Positions 1-6,131 of a stretch of DNA of 9,217 nt are shown here, in pieces (the stretch's first letter is position 1; each line of letters starts with the position of its first letter). Below the pieces are notes generated by a model. That model was not told where the DNA came from. It did no database searches and worked only from the letters and a program-made list of their open reading frames with translations. Location: positions 1 through 9,217 of the forward strand of contig JAHHTE010000078.1 of the NCBI GenBank assembly GCA_020024815.1, in the 5' to 3' direction. This DNA comes from Mailhella sp. (lineage in GTDB: Bacteria > Desulfobacterota > Desulfovibrionia > Desulfovibrionales > Desulfovibrionaceae). A program made the translations under genes and the position numbers.

Positions 1-47
1 ATATAATTTTCTTCTCATAAAAAAATTATTTTTATATACAAAATACC

Positions 48-2360
48 CTATATTTCTTGAACTTTCATAATACTTACTTCATATTGTAAAGGATTTATTT
101 TTCCTAAGCGTAAAAGAACTTCTTGTCCTAACAAAGCTTTTTCACCAAATAATGATTTTTTTCCACGCACAAGAATTTGTTCTCTTGTTAGGGTTACAGT
201 TACATACATATCATTTTCATCTGAAATAATACCATGAAAAGTACAAGCTTCCCCATTTCTTTTTGCTTCTTGTTGCATAAAAACAAAACGCCAATAACGA
301 GGACGATTTCTTTGCACTTGATTAGCCAAGCCATTATAGACATTAAATTGTGTAAGCATGGAATCTAATTCTTCTTTAGTCCATAAAGCTTTTTGGAAGA
401 AATGAAAATGCATAATTTGTGCTTGATTAATTAAATCAGCATAACGGCGTAAAGGTGAGGTAATAGGACTATATGCTTTTAATCCCAAACCAGTATGCGG
501 TTTTGCTTCTATTTCAATTAATGCAGTACTTAATAAACGTGCAACTTTTGCAATTTCTTCAGGTTTACGCCAAACACCTGCTTTTTCCTTTGGAATACCC
601 ACATTTTGTGTTCGGAAAAAAAGATTTAATCCATTTGCAACTGCAAAATCAGCAACAATACTATTTGCAATAACCATAGCTTCTGCAACAATTAATTGTG
701 CTTTTGTATTTTGTGGCATTGCTTCTATATGAACTTTTGTATCTTTTCCCTCACCTTCTAAAAATAAATCATATTCATCACGTTCTAAAATTACAGCACC
801 ATTTTCAATACGTTGTTCTAAATGTTTTTTAGCAAAATAATATGTTTTTTCTAAAGTATCAGAATATTGTTGTGCTTTTTCAAGAGATTGTTTACTTGGA
901 GCATATTTTTCATAATTACATTCATAATAAGGCTTTTCTTCCATATTATTAAGTAATTCTTCCATGCTCATAGAATCTGTTATTTGTTCCTCAACAATAC
1001 ATTTTGATAAAACTTGTTCGCAAGCAGAATATTGTAAATTATCTTGAATAATTACACGAGCAAAATTTAGAGAACTTTCTTTTAAATTCCCTTCACTATC
1101 ATATAAAGCACGAACAAGCATAGCTGGCTTAATTTCATTTTCAATCAAACTATAACATGATGTTGAAAGACTTTCAGGTAGCATGTGCAAGCTACCTTCT
1201 GGTAAATAAATACTTGTAGAACGTTTTGCAATGCACTTATCAAAATCACTTTGAAACTGCCAAAAAAACGCAGGACAAGCAAGAGCAACAACCAACTCTT
1301 GATCGCCATTTTCTAATATATTAAACGAAAATGCATCATCAATATCTTTTGTACTTTCACTATCAATACTTATGTATTTTTTTTCTGAAAAATGTGCAAA
1401 TGCAGAACAAAAGATTTCTTTATCGTCTAATGTTGCTTGCAAGGCATTTTTTTGTGCTTGTTCTTTATAGATAAAATCCTTGCTACTATATTCTTGTTTT
1501 CCAAGATTTTTTATAGTTTCAGCTAAATTTTGTATTTTTTGTATTTCTTGGTTAAAAGGTTCAGCAAAAGCTTGTGTTGAATCATATTGAGCTTTACTTA
1601 ACCAAAAATTATAATGTTCTGGCACAATTTTCCATGTTACTGCAAGCATATATGCCATAAAAGCATCATCAGGAATTTGTTTTGTAACTTGCTTCCAAAG
1701 CAAATCTTCTTCATGGCTTTCTTGATCTGCCATTTTTGTCATTAATAATTGTTTAAGTGTGGAACAAACAGGCTCTTGTGGCTGTTTGTCTAAATCTTTT
1801 TCTTGCACATAATGATTTTTACAATACAAATCCCATAAGTATTTAAACCATTCTGCTCCACCTGAAATAAGTGCTGTTCTTTCTTTTTGGGTACGTTCTG
1901 CTTCAAGTCTTGCATTAACAGTTTCTTCTGTAAAAACTTCAAAACAAGGATTTTGAAATTTAAAATAACTTTTATTTTCTAAAAGAGCATGAGCATAACC
2001 TGCAAGAATATCAGAATTTATTTCACTTTCCATAAGACTAGCAAAAAATTCTATTTCTTCTTCAATTACTTCACCTTGTGTCATTTGCCAAAGTTCATTA
2101 ATATTAACACGCTCTTGAATTTTCTTTCTTTCTTCTTTATGTACTTGTAATGCAGAAATGATTTCTTCTTTTGACTTTCCTTGTAAATGTGGTCCAACCC
2201 AAGGCAAAACCCGAGCTATTGTTAAATTCATTTCTCGTCTATTTGCAAGTAATAATCGCAATTTCCCCCCTTGTTCTTCTACTACATAACCAAGAGTTGG
2301 AATATTTTCATGCATAAATTCAACACATAAACCAGCTTTTATTGCATTTGGTTGTACCAT
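48..2360 (-). CDS. RNB-domain exoribonuclease (RNase II/R family)
   Basis: A 770-residue protein that should degrade single-stranded RNA 3' to 5' in the cytoplasm. The RNB catalytic signature is clear: SIDSESTKDIDDAF at residues 331-344, with acidic metal ligands D333, D339, D341 and D342 in the same spacing as the E. coli RNase II quartet (D201, D207, D209, D210). SPITSPLRRYADL at 631-643 matches the second conserved RNB block, with R638/R639 near the scissile phosphate. The first 60 residues look like the small beta-barrel N-terminus of cyanobacterial and plastid RNase II-like proteins rather than E. coli cold-shock domains. The last 65 or so residues could be a degenerate S1 fold. Gln replaces a common His in FFRTQNV (585) and LINQAQI (646). 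The ATG at 2360 is preceded by AGGTG (2365-2369). It has its own promoter and lies beyond the purH terminator, so it is probably monocistronic. Family call is firm; RNase II versus R is not settled. Confidence 0.93.
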   Translation of the reverse strand: MVQPNAIKAGLCVEFMHENIPTLGYVVEEQGGKLRLLLANRREMNLTIARVLPWVGPHLQGKSKEEIISALQVHKEERKKIQERVNINELWQMTQGEVIEEEIEFFASLMESEINSDILAGYAHALLENKSYFKFQNPCFEVFTEETVNARLEAERTQKERTALISGGAEWFKYLWDLYCKNHYVQEKDLDKQPQEPVCSTLKQLLMTKMADQESHEEDLLWKQVTKQIPDDAFMAYMLAVTWKIVPEHYNFWLSKAQYDSTQAFAEPFNQEIQKIQNLAETIKNLGKQEYSSKDFIYKEQAQKNALQATLDDKEIFCSAFAHFSEKKYISIDSESTKDIDDAFSFNILENGDQELVVALACPAFFWQFQSDFDKCIAKRSTSIYLPEGSLHMLPESLSTSCYSLIENEIKPAMLVRALYDSEGNLKESSLNFARVIIQDNLQYSACEQVLSKCIVEEQITDSMSMEELLNNMEEKPYYECNYEKYAPSKQSLEKAQQYSDTLEKTYYFAKKHLEQRIENGAVILERDEYDLFLEGEGKDTKVHIEAMPQNTKAQLIVAEAMVIANSIVADFAVANGLNLFFRTQNVGIPKEKAGVWRKPEEIAKVARLLSTALIEIEAKPHTGLGLKAYSPITSPLRRYADLINQAQIMHFHFFQKALWTKEELDSMLTQFNVYNGLANQVQRNRPRYWRFVFMQQEAKRNGEACTFHGIISDENDMYVTVTLTREQILVRGKKSLFGEKALLGQEVLLRLGKINPLQYEVSIMKVQEI

Positions 2361-2364
2361 AATT

Positions 2365-2369
2365 CACCT
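2365..2369 (-). promoter_or_regulatory. Ribosome binding site of the RNB gene
   Basis: The minus strand reads AGGTG-AATT-ATG, a Shine-Dalgarno core four bases before the ATG at 2358-2360. It supports that start; no better upstream start is in frame. Confidence 0.7.
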
Positions 2370-2432
2370 ATATTTATTATCATTACAACATATTTCTAAA
2401 ATTAATTAGTATAAAAAGCAAAGAATAATTTT

Positions 2433-2461
2433 ATCATAATTTAAGGGATTTTTGAAATCAA
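2433..2461 (-). promoter_or_regulatory. Sigma-70-type promoter for the RNB exoribonuclease
   Basis: On the minus strand, TTGATT (plus 2456-2461) is followed by exactly 17 bases and then TATGAT (plus 2433-2438). The hexamers match 4/6 and 5/6 of the -35 and -10 consensus. Initiation would fall near 2426, giving a leader of about 65 nt before the ATG at 2360. The position just after the purH terminator makes biological sense. The -35 lies inside the A+T-rich repeat at 2456-2488. In so A+T-rich a region chance matches are common, so this is a good candidate rather than a proven promoter. Confidence 0.55.
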
Positions 2462-2488
2462 TTTTATTTTCCTTTGAGGAAAATAATT
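2456..2488. repeat. A+T-rich stem-loop repeat, copy 2 (upstream of RNB gene)
   Basis: The sequence resembles 3935-3969 and 9018-9050, with a shared core of the form ATTTTATTTT, then CTTTG-RGG, then AAAATRATT. This copy holds a perfect 10-bp inverted repeat, TTATTTTCCT (2464-2473) and AGGAAAATAA (2477-2486), with a TTG loop. It sits upstream of the RNB gene in the same orientation as the other copies sit relative to purH and ileS. Confidence 0.55.
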
Positions 2489-2515
2489 AAGCTTTATTCA
2501 TTATAATAAATATAT

Positions 2516-2548
2516 AAAAAAAGCTCTTTTGCATGCAAAAGAGCTTTT
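2516..2548 (-). terminator. Rho-independent terminator of purH
   Basis: A perfect palindrome at 2519-2548 has 12-bp arms (AAAAGCTCTTTT / AAAAGAGCTTTT) around GCATGC. Read on the minus strand it ends in seven consecutive T (complement of 2516-2522), the classic layout of an intrinsic terminator. It lies about 90 nt after the purH stop and before the RNB promoter. On the plus strand the T-run is only four bases, so the minus direction is favoured. Confidence 0.85.
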
Positions 2549-2572
2549 AATTAAAAAGTTTTTAGAAAAGAG

Positions 2573-2609
2573 TTTGAGGGGAAACATTTTCAAAAGTTCC
2601 CTTCTCAAA
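2573..2609. repeat. Imperfect hairpin after purH
   Basis: TTTGAG (2573-2578) pairs with CTCAAA (2604-2609). Inside these, GGGAAAC-like and GTTCCC segments pair with small bulges around an A+T-rich loop. It lies between the purH stop and the terminator. It may be a decayed extra terminator or a dispersed repeat. The TTTGAG/GGGAAAC pattern resembles gene-end hairpins I recall from Desulfovibrio, which I cannot verify here. Confidence 0.45.
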
Positions 2610-2636
2610 AAAATAAAATCACTTTATAAACACATC

Positions 2637-3905
2637 TTAATGTTTAAAAGAACGTTGTCCTGTAAAAAGCATTGCAATATTCTTTTCATTACAAGCATTA
2701 ATAACTTCAAAATCTCGTAAAGAACCACCAGGTTGTGCTATGGCTGTAATACCTTGAGCTGCTGCAGTATCCACACCATCACGGAAAGGGAAAAATCCAT
2801 CAGAAACAAGTCGTGTACCCACAAGTCCACCTTTTGCCTCTGCTGTTTGGTGCATTATTTCCTCAAGTTCTTCTTTTGCTTTTTTATCTGATAAGGCTAG
2901 AAGTTGCCATTCATATAAAGATTTTTGGTACTTATGATAAATAATAGAATCAGCATATTTTGTGTATGCTTTATGAATAGTAAGCTCCACACAACCTACG
3001 CGGTCTTGTTCACCAGTACCAATGCCAACAGTTGCACCATCACGCACAAAAATAATAGAATTGGAAGTAACGCCAGCCTCTACTGCCCAAGCAAAAAGTA
3101 AATCCTCTACTTCACTAGGATCAGCATTTCTTGTAGCATAAGAATTTCCTTCTTTATCCATAGCAGTTGCAGGAATAAAATCTTGTGCTGTTCTAATTCT
3201 ATTAACAAAAGATTGTTGAATAACAAGTCCCCCGTCCATAAGACTTTTTATATCAAGAAAAGGTATTCCGCAGTATTCTTCAAGTCTACCTAATTGTGGC
3301 AATTCCAAAATACGAAGATTTTTTCTTGATTTTAAAATATCCACAACTCCATTTTCAAAACTAGGAGCTGCTACTACTTCAAAATATTGAGAAGAAATAA
3401 GTTCAGCTGTTGCTTTATCCAAAGCTCTATTTACAACAACAGCACCACCAAAAGCAGCAATTCTATCAGACCAAAAAGCTTTACTCATGGCACTTTCAAG
3501 GCTATCTTGCCATGCTGCACCACAAGGATTATTATGTTTTAAAATTGTTGCTGCTGGTTTTTTGGTTAAATATTGTAAAATATTTGCAGCATTATCAACA
3601 TCAGTTAAATTTGTTTTACCTGGATGTTTTCCTGCTTGTATCATTTGTTTTTCTGTGAGAGTTGAAACAATGCCATCTTTTGCAGAACGCCATTTTTTCC
3701 CACCTAAAGCACAATTACTTTGTTCCATAGCATAAAGAGCAGCTGGTTGATCTGGATTTTCTCCATAACGGAGTCCACGAATTTCTCCGTCCATATCCCA
3801 AGTACGTTTTTTATAGGTAATTTCAGTATCACCCAAACTAAGTTTTAATGTATCAGAAAATTCATCAGCCACGATTTGGCTATACATTTTTTTTAAATCA
3901 CTCAT
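2637..3905 (-). CDS. purH: AICAR formyltransferase (PurH C-terminal domain only)
   Basis: A 422-residue enzyme predicted to transfer the formyl group of 10-formyltetrahydrofolate to AICAR, giving FAICAR, the penultimate step of IMP synthesis. Family signatures run the full length: LRYGENPDQPAALY (45-58); the catalytic Lys-His in LKHNNPCGAA (K123, H124); VGIGTGEQDRV (293-303); SDGFFPFRDGVDTAA (368-382); IAQPGGSLRD (389-398). Bifunctional bacterial PurH is about 530 residues, with an N-terminal IMP cyclohydrolase (MGS-like) domain of about 200 residues. That domain is absent, and the protein begins just ahead of the formyltransferase fold, so this is a natural single-domain form, not a truncation; upstream DNA is non-coding. 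IMP cyclohydrolase must be encoded elsewhere. The ATG at 3905 has only a weak GAG-type ribosome site (3912-3914). It ends at a strong terminator. The symbol is by convention for the domain. Confidence 0.9.
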   Translation of the reverse strand: MSDLKKMYSQIVADEFSDTLKLSLGDTEITYKKRTWDMDGEIRGLRYGENPDQPAALYAMEQSNCALGGKKWRSAKDGIVSTLTEKQMIQAGKHPGKTNLTDVDNAANILQYLTKKPAATILKHNNPCGAAWQDSLESAMSKAFWSDRIAAFGGAVVVNRALDKATAELISSQYFEVVAAPSFENGVVDILKSRKNLRILELPQLGRLEEYCGIPFLDIKSLMDGGLVIQQSFVNRIRTAQDFIPATAMDKEGNSYATRNADPSEVEDLLFAWAVEAGVTSNSIIFVRDGATVGIGTGEQDRVGCVELTIHKAYTKYADSIIYHKYQKSLYEWQLLALSDKKAKEELEEIMHQTAEAKGGLVGTRLVSDGFFPFRDGVDTAAAQGITAIAQPGGSLRDFEVINACNEKNIAMLFTGQRSFKH

Positions 3906-3934
3906 ATTTTACTCATTTATTAGAATGTATTTCA

Positions 3935-3969
3935 AAATTAATTTTATTTTTTCTTTGGGGAAAATGATT
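3935..3969. repeat. A+T-rich stem-loop repeat, copy 1 (upstream of purH)
   Basis: Closely matches 2456-2488: AAATTAATTTTATTTT, then TTCTTTGGGG, then AAAATGATT. ATTTTTTC (3946-3953) can pair with the facing GGGAAAAT (3958-3965) if two T-G wobbles are allowed, around a TTTG loop. It ends about 30 nt before the purH start codon in the direction of transcription. Confidence 0.5.
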
Positions 3970-3970
3970 T

Positions 3971-4016
3971 CACTTTAGCCGTTACGACAAAGGAAGTTAC
4001 GGATAAAGACAGTATA
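3971..4016. other. G+C-richer 46-bp block with CCGTTAC/GTTACGG dyad
   Basis: Compared with the copy near 9037-9067, this block interrupts the repeat between GAAAATGATTT and CCCC-AAGCCCCCTC. It contains CCGTTAC (3979-3985) and GTTACGG (3996-4002), which can pair at six of seven positions around GACAAAGGAA. The same sites form a direct repeat of GTTACG 15 bp apart. Its base composition is clearly less A+T-rich than its surroundings. It could be an operator, a small RNA segment or an insertion. I do not recognise it. Confidence 0.4.
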
Positions 4017-4035
4017 CCCCCCAAGCCCCCTCAAT
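4017..4035. repeat. C-rich shared motif, purH copy
   Basis: CCCCCCAAGCCCCCTCAAT is nearly the same as CCCCATGCCCCCTCAAT at 9051-9067, and both are followed within four bases by CAAATTC. On the minus (gene) strand it reads ATTGAGGGGGCTTGGGGGG. It is a strong G-run in an otherwise A+T-rich region. Confidence 0.5.
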
Positions 4036-4040
4036 CATGC

Positions 4041-4070
4041 AAATTCATTGAAATAAATTTCAATAAATTT
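4041..4070. repeat. Hairpin between NIL-ferredoxin and purH
   Basis: ATTGAAAT (4047-4054) and ATTTCAAT (4057-4064) are perfect inverted repeats with a two-base AA centre. They are extended outward by AAATT (4041-4045) and AATTT (4066-4070) across one C/A mismatch. Neither strand has a long T-run right after it, so it is not a textbook terminator. It may still end the ileS operon transcript. Confidence 0.5.
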
Positions 4071-4150
4071 TCCTATCTTAGGACTTTGAAAAAAACTTTT
4101 CTCTCAAAAATAATATAAAAAGACATTCTATCCTTTACTTATAAGAGTTA

Positions 4151-4567
4151 TTATTCATTTACAGATTCTATATCTGCTTTCATTGCATTTATAGGACAGA
4201 CTTTTACACATCGTGTGCAAACAACACATTTTGTAGTATCAAATTGTAAATGGTGTTCTTTATCCATATAAAGAGCATTTGTTGGACAGATTGTTGTGCA
4301 AAACCCACATTCGACACAAATATTTTCATCTCTAAAAATTCTTTGTGCAACATCACTAACAAGAATACCCTGTTCTTCTAAATATTTTTTTGCTTGTTCA
4401 ACAACATCTTTTTGCCCTAAAATTTCAAGAATTAAATATCCTTCTCTACCACTTGAAATTTGTGCTTTTGAAATATTAAAATCAAGATCAAATTTTCTTG
4501 TTAGATTACATACAACAGGTTGTGTACTAATACCAGCAGGAAAACGTAGGTGAATATTATAGCCCAT
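4151..4567 (-). CDS. NIL-domain 4Fe-4S ferredoxin
   Basis: A 138-residue soluble protein. Residues 1 to about 76 fit a NIL domain, the small ferredoxin-like fold also found at the C-terminus of the methionine ABC transporter ATPase MetN. Two 4Fe-4S motifs follow: CVECGFCTTICP (C84, C87, C90, C94) and CVVCTRCVKVCP (C114, C117, C120, C124), each a full CxxCxxCxxxCP set. It should carry two low-potential clusters. NIL-ferredoxins of this layout have been implicated, with DUF39 proteins, in direct conversion of aspartate semialdehyde and sulfide to homocysteine in methanogens and Desulfovibrio; applying that here is inference. It is the last gene of the ileS run, 12 nt after the lipoprotein gene, with AAGG (4575-4578) seven bases before the ATG. 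No DUF39 gene is in the window. Confidence 0.88.
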   Translation of the reverse strand: MGYNIHLRFPAGISTQPVVCNLTRKFDLDFNISKAQISSGREGYLILEILGQKDVVEQAKKYLEEQGILVSDVAQRIFRDENICVECGFCTTICPTNALYMDKEHHLQFDTTKCVVCTRCVKVCPINAMKADIESVNE

Positions 4568-4579
4568 AGTATAGCCTTT

Positions 4580-5425
4580 TTATAATGTTGTTAAAATTTG
4601 TTTTGCTCTTTTTGCTTCAGCAGCTTTTGGGTAAATAGTTATTAATTCGTTTAATCTTTGTTTTGCTGCGTCTTTCTTTTTTAACTCCATAAAACTTAAT
4701 GCTTGTTTTAAATAACAAGCAGGTGCTTTATTACTATTTGGAAATTGTGCAATAACTTTTTCATAAGCTAAAGCTGCTGCTGCATAATTTTTTAATTGAT
4801 ATTGACATTCCCCTTGCCAAAACCATGCATTAGAAATCAACTTATGAGAAGTATAAACCTTTGTAAAATCTTTAAATGCATTTAAACTTTTTTGGTAATC
4901 ACGATTATTAAAACTATCAATACCACTATCATATAAAGCTTGAGCGGTATCAGTTGCTACATTTGGATTTACAGCAGGATTTTCACTTGGTTTATTTGTT
5001 GGTGTTGGTGTTGTAATAGTTTCAGTATTTGTTTTTTCTGTTGGAACTTGACCTTGTCCAATCATAGGATTTACAGATTGATTATCTAATTGTAAATCCA
5101 TAGCTAATTGTGTTTCAATTAAACGCAATGCTCTATCATGTCGAGCTAAAATATTTCCAAGCTGAGGAATACCACCTAAATGTGCTGTGCTATTTTGTAA
5201 ATTATCTAAAGCTCCACGAAGTACAGCCATTTCTTGACGTAATGCTTGAATTTGAGACCAACTATCAGCTTGAGCTGGTTGCACATTTGCAACTTGTGCT
5301 TGTAATTGACGAATAGCTCTTGTATTTTCAGTTACAGCATATTCTAAATTCCCATTACTACTTGCAGCAGTACAAGCAGAAAGCATAGAAATTGCTAATA
5401 ATGCAGAAATATGCAATTTTTTCAT
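4580..5425 (-). CDS. YbgF/CpoB-like TPR lipoprotein
   Basis: A 281-residue exported protein resembling the Tol-Pal-associated protein YbgF/CpoB, which in E. coli couples peptidoglycan synthesis with outer-membrane constriction. MKKLHISALLAISMLSAC is a lipoprotein signal with lipobox LSAC and a lipidated C18. Residues about 28-115 are heptad-rich and Gln-rich, as in the trimeric coiled coil of CpoB. Residues 120-158 are a Pro/Thr/Asn-rich linker. From 159 to the end there are TPR-type helices (ALYDSGIDSFNNRDYQKSL, AWFWQGECQYQLKNYAAAAL, ACYLKQALSFMELKKKDAA). E. coli CpoB is a soluble periplasmic protein, so the lipid anchor differs. The start has AGGAG (5432-5436) six bases upstream, overlapping the previous gene's stop. 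LspA, which would process it, is encoded in the same run. tol and pal are not in the window, so a role in Tol-Pal is inferred. Confidence 0.82.
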   Translation of the reverse strand: MKKLHISALLAISMLSACTAASSNGNLEYAVTENTRAIRQLQAQVANVQPAQADSWSQIQALRQEMAVLRGALDNLQNSTAHLGGIPQLGNILARHDRALRLIETQLAMDLQLDNQSVNPMIGQGQVPTEKTNTETITTPTPTNKPSENPAVNPNVATDTAQALYDSGIDSFNNRDYQKSLNAFKDFTKVYTSHKLISNAWFWQGECQYQLKNYAAAALAYEKVIAQFPNSNKAPACYLKQALSFMELKKKDAAKQRLNELITIYPKAAEAKRAKQILTTL

Positions 5426-5434
5426 TTTATTCTC

Positions 5435-5656
5435 CTAATACAGTGGCTTACTCCGTCTAAGCCCAAAAAATAAATATAAAAGTCCACCTAAAACAGGTAA
5501 AAAGATTGCACCTAAAATCCATAACATTTTTTCTTTTTCATGATCAAATCTATGTGTCATGGCGTGCCAAATAGCCCACAAATTAATTATAGCAGGCAAC
5601 ATAAAAAGAATAATAGTTGTTATTGACGCATCAGAAAAAAACATATCATCGCCCAT
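5435..5656 (-). CDS. Small PLDc_N-domain membrane protein
   Basis: A 73-residue predicted inner-membrane protein with two transmembrane segments (about 12-31 and 44-65). The second carries the PLDc_N pattern: LW (45-46), then LPVLGGLLYLFFGLRR (53-68). This domain precedes the catalytic part in cardiolipin synthases but also occurs alone, as here, with no HKD motif, so no phospholipase activity is expected. Its function is unknown. The 5' end overlaps lspA by 11 bp. A second ATG at 5642-5644 lies one base after the lspA stop and could be the true start (69 residues); neither start has a strong ribosome site, so translation is probably coupled to lspA. The stop TAG overlaps the ribosome site of the lipoprotein gene. 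Confidence 0.8.
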   Translation of the reverse strand: MGDDMFFSDASITTIILFMLPAIINLWAIWHAMTHRFDHEKEKMLWILGAIFLPVLGGLLYLFFGLRRSKPLY

Positions 5657-6125
5657 CTTGATAAAATAAATATGCTACAATCATAGTACCAATGCAAATA
5701 GCAATATCAGCCACATTAAAAACTGGCCAATGCCAACTTTTAATATAAAAATCTAAAAAATCAATTACATAACGAAAGCGTACTCTATCAATAAAATTAC
5801 CAATAGCTCCGCCTAAAATACAAGAAAAACCAAATGTTAATATTTTGCTATAAGGCATTTTTTTTAAAAAATAAAAAATTATTCCTAAAGCAATAAACGT
5901 AACAAGAACAAAAAACCAAAATTGCCATGCAATATTTGGGTCATTTAGAAAACCAAATGCAGCCCCATAATTTCTAACATGGACAATATTAAAAAAACCA
6001 GAAATAACAGAAAATCCATCATAAAGTGGAAGTGTACGGACAATCACGTATTTTGTGATTTGATCCGCCACTATCCACAATAAAGCAAAAATAATAAGAA
6101 TAGTATATCTATTATCTTTAACCAT
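5646..6125 (-). CDS. lspA: Lipoprotein signal peptidase (signal peptidase II)
   Basis: A 159-residue integral membrane aspartyl protease that cleaves the signal peptide from diacylglyceryl-modified prolipoproteins. All family boxes are present: DQITK (21-25), VRNYGAAFGFL (50-60), GGAIGNFIDRVR (105-116) with catalytic D113, and FNVADIAI (136-143) with catalytic D140. The Asp pair matches the E. coli pair (D114/D141). Four transmembrane segments are expected, near 8-27, 66-87, 94-112 and 137-155. The length is typical (E. coli 164). It starts six bases after the ileS stop, the widespread ileS-lspA pairing, with only a weak GGAA-type ribosome site inside the end of ileS, suggesting coupled translation. 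Its 3' end overlaps the PLDc_N gene. Confidence 0.97.
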   Translation of the reverse strand: MVKDNRYTILIIFALLWIVADQITKYVIVRTLPLYDGFSVISGFFNIVHVRNYGAAFGFLNDPNIAWQFWFFVLVTFIALGIIFYFLKKMPYSKILTFGFSCILGGAIGNFIDRVRFRYVIDFLDFYIKSWHWPVFNVADIAICIGTMIVAYLFYQDGR

Positions 6126-6131
6126 TTAGAA

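Noticed and set aside
1..47. A+T-only hairpin after the RNB gene as a terminator
   Set aside because: ATAAAAA and TTTTTAT can pair, but without G-C pairs the stem is too weak to call, and the window ends there.
2529..2720. Plus-strand open frame of 63 codons
   Set aside because: It starts inside the purH terminator palindrome and ends inside purH; Lys/Ile-rich content reflects A+T bias only.
3942..4118. Open plus-strand frame of 58 codons across the purH upstream region
   Set aside because: It has no ATG, GTG or TTG start with a ribosome site, and the region is better explained by repeats and hairpins. Similarity with the 9043 frame is nucleotide-level repeat similarity.
5435..5656. Truncated cardiolipin synthase
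   Set aside because: The protein ends cleanly after the PLDc_N motif, the next gene begins at once with a good ribosome site, and no HKD remnants follow. Stand-alone PLDc_N proteins are common.
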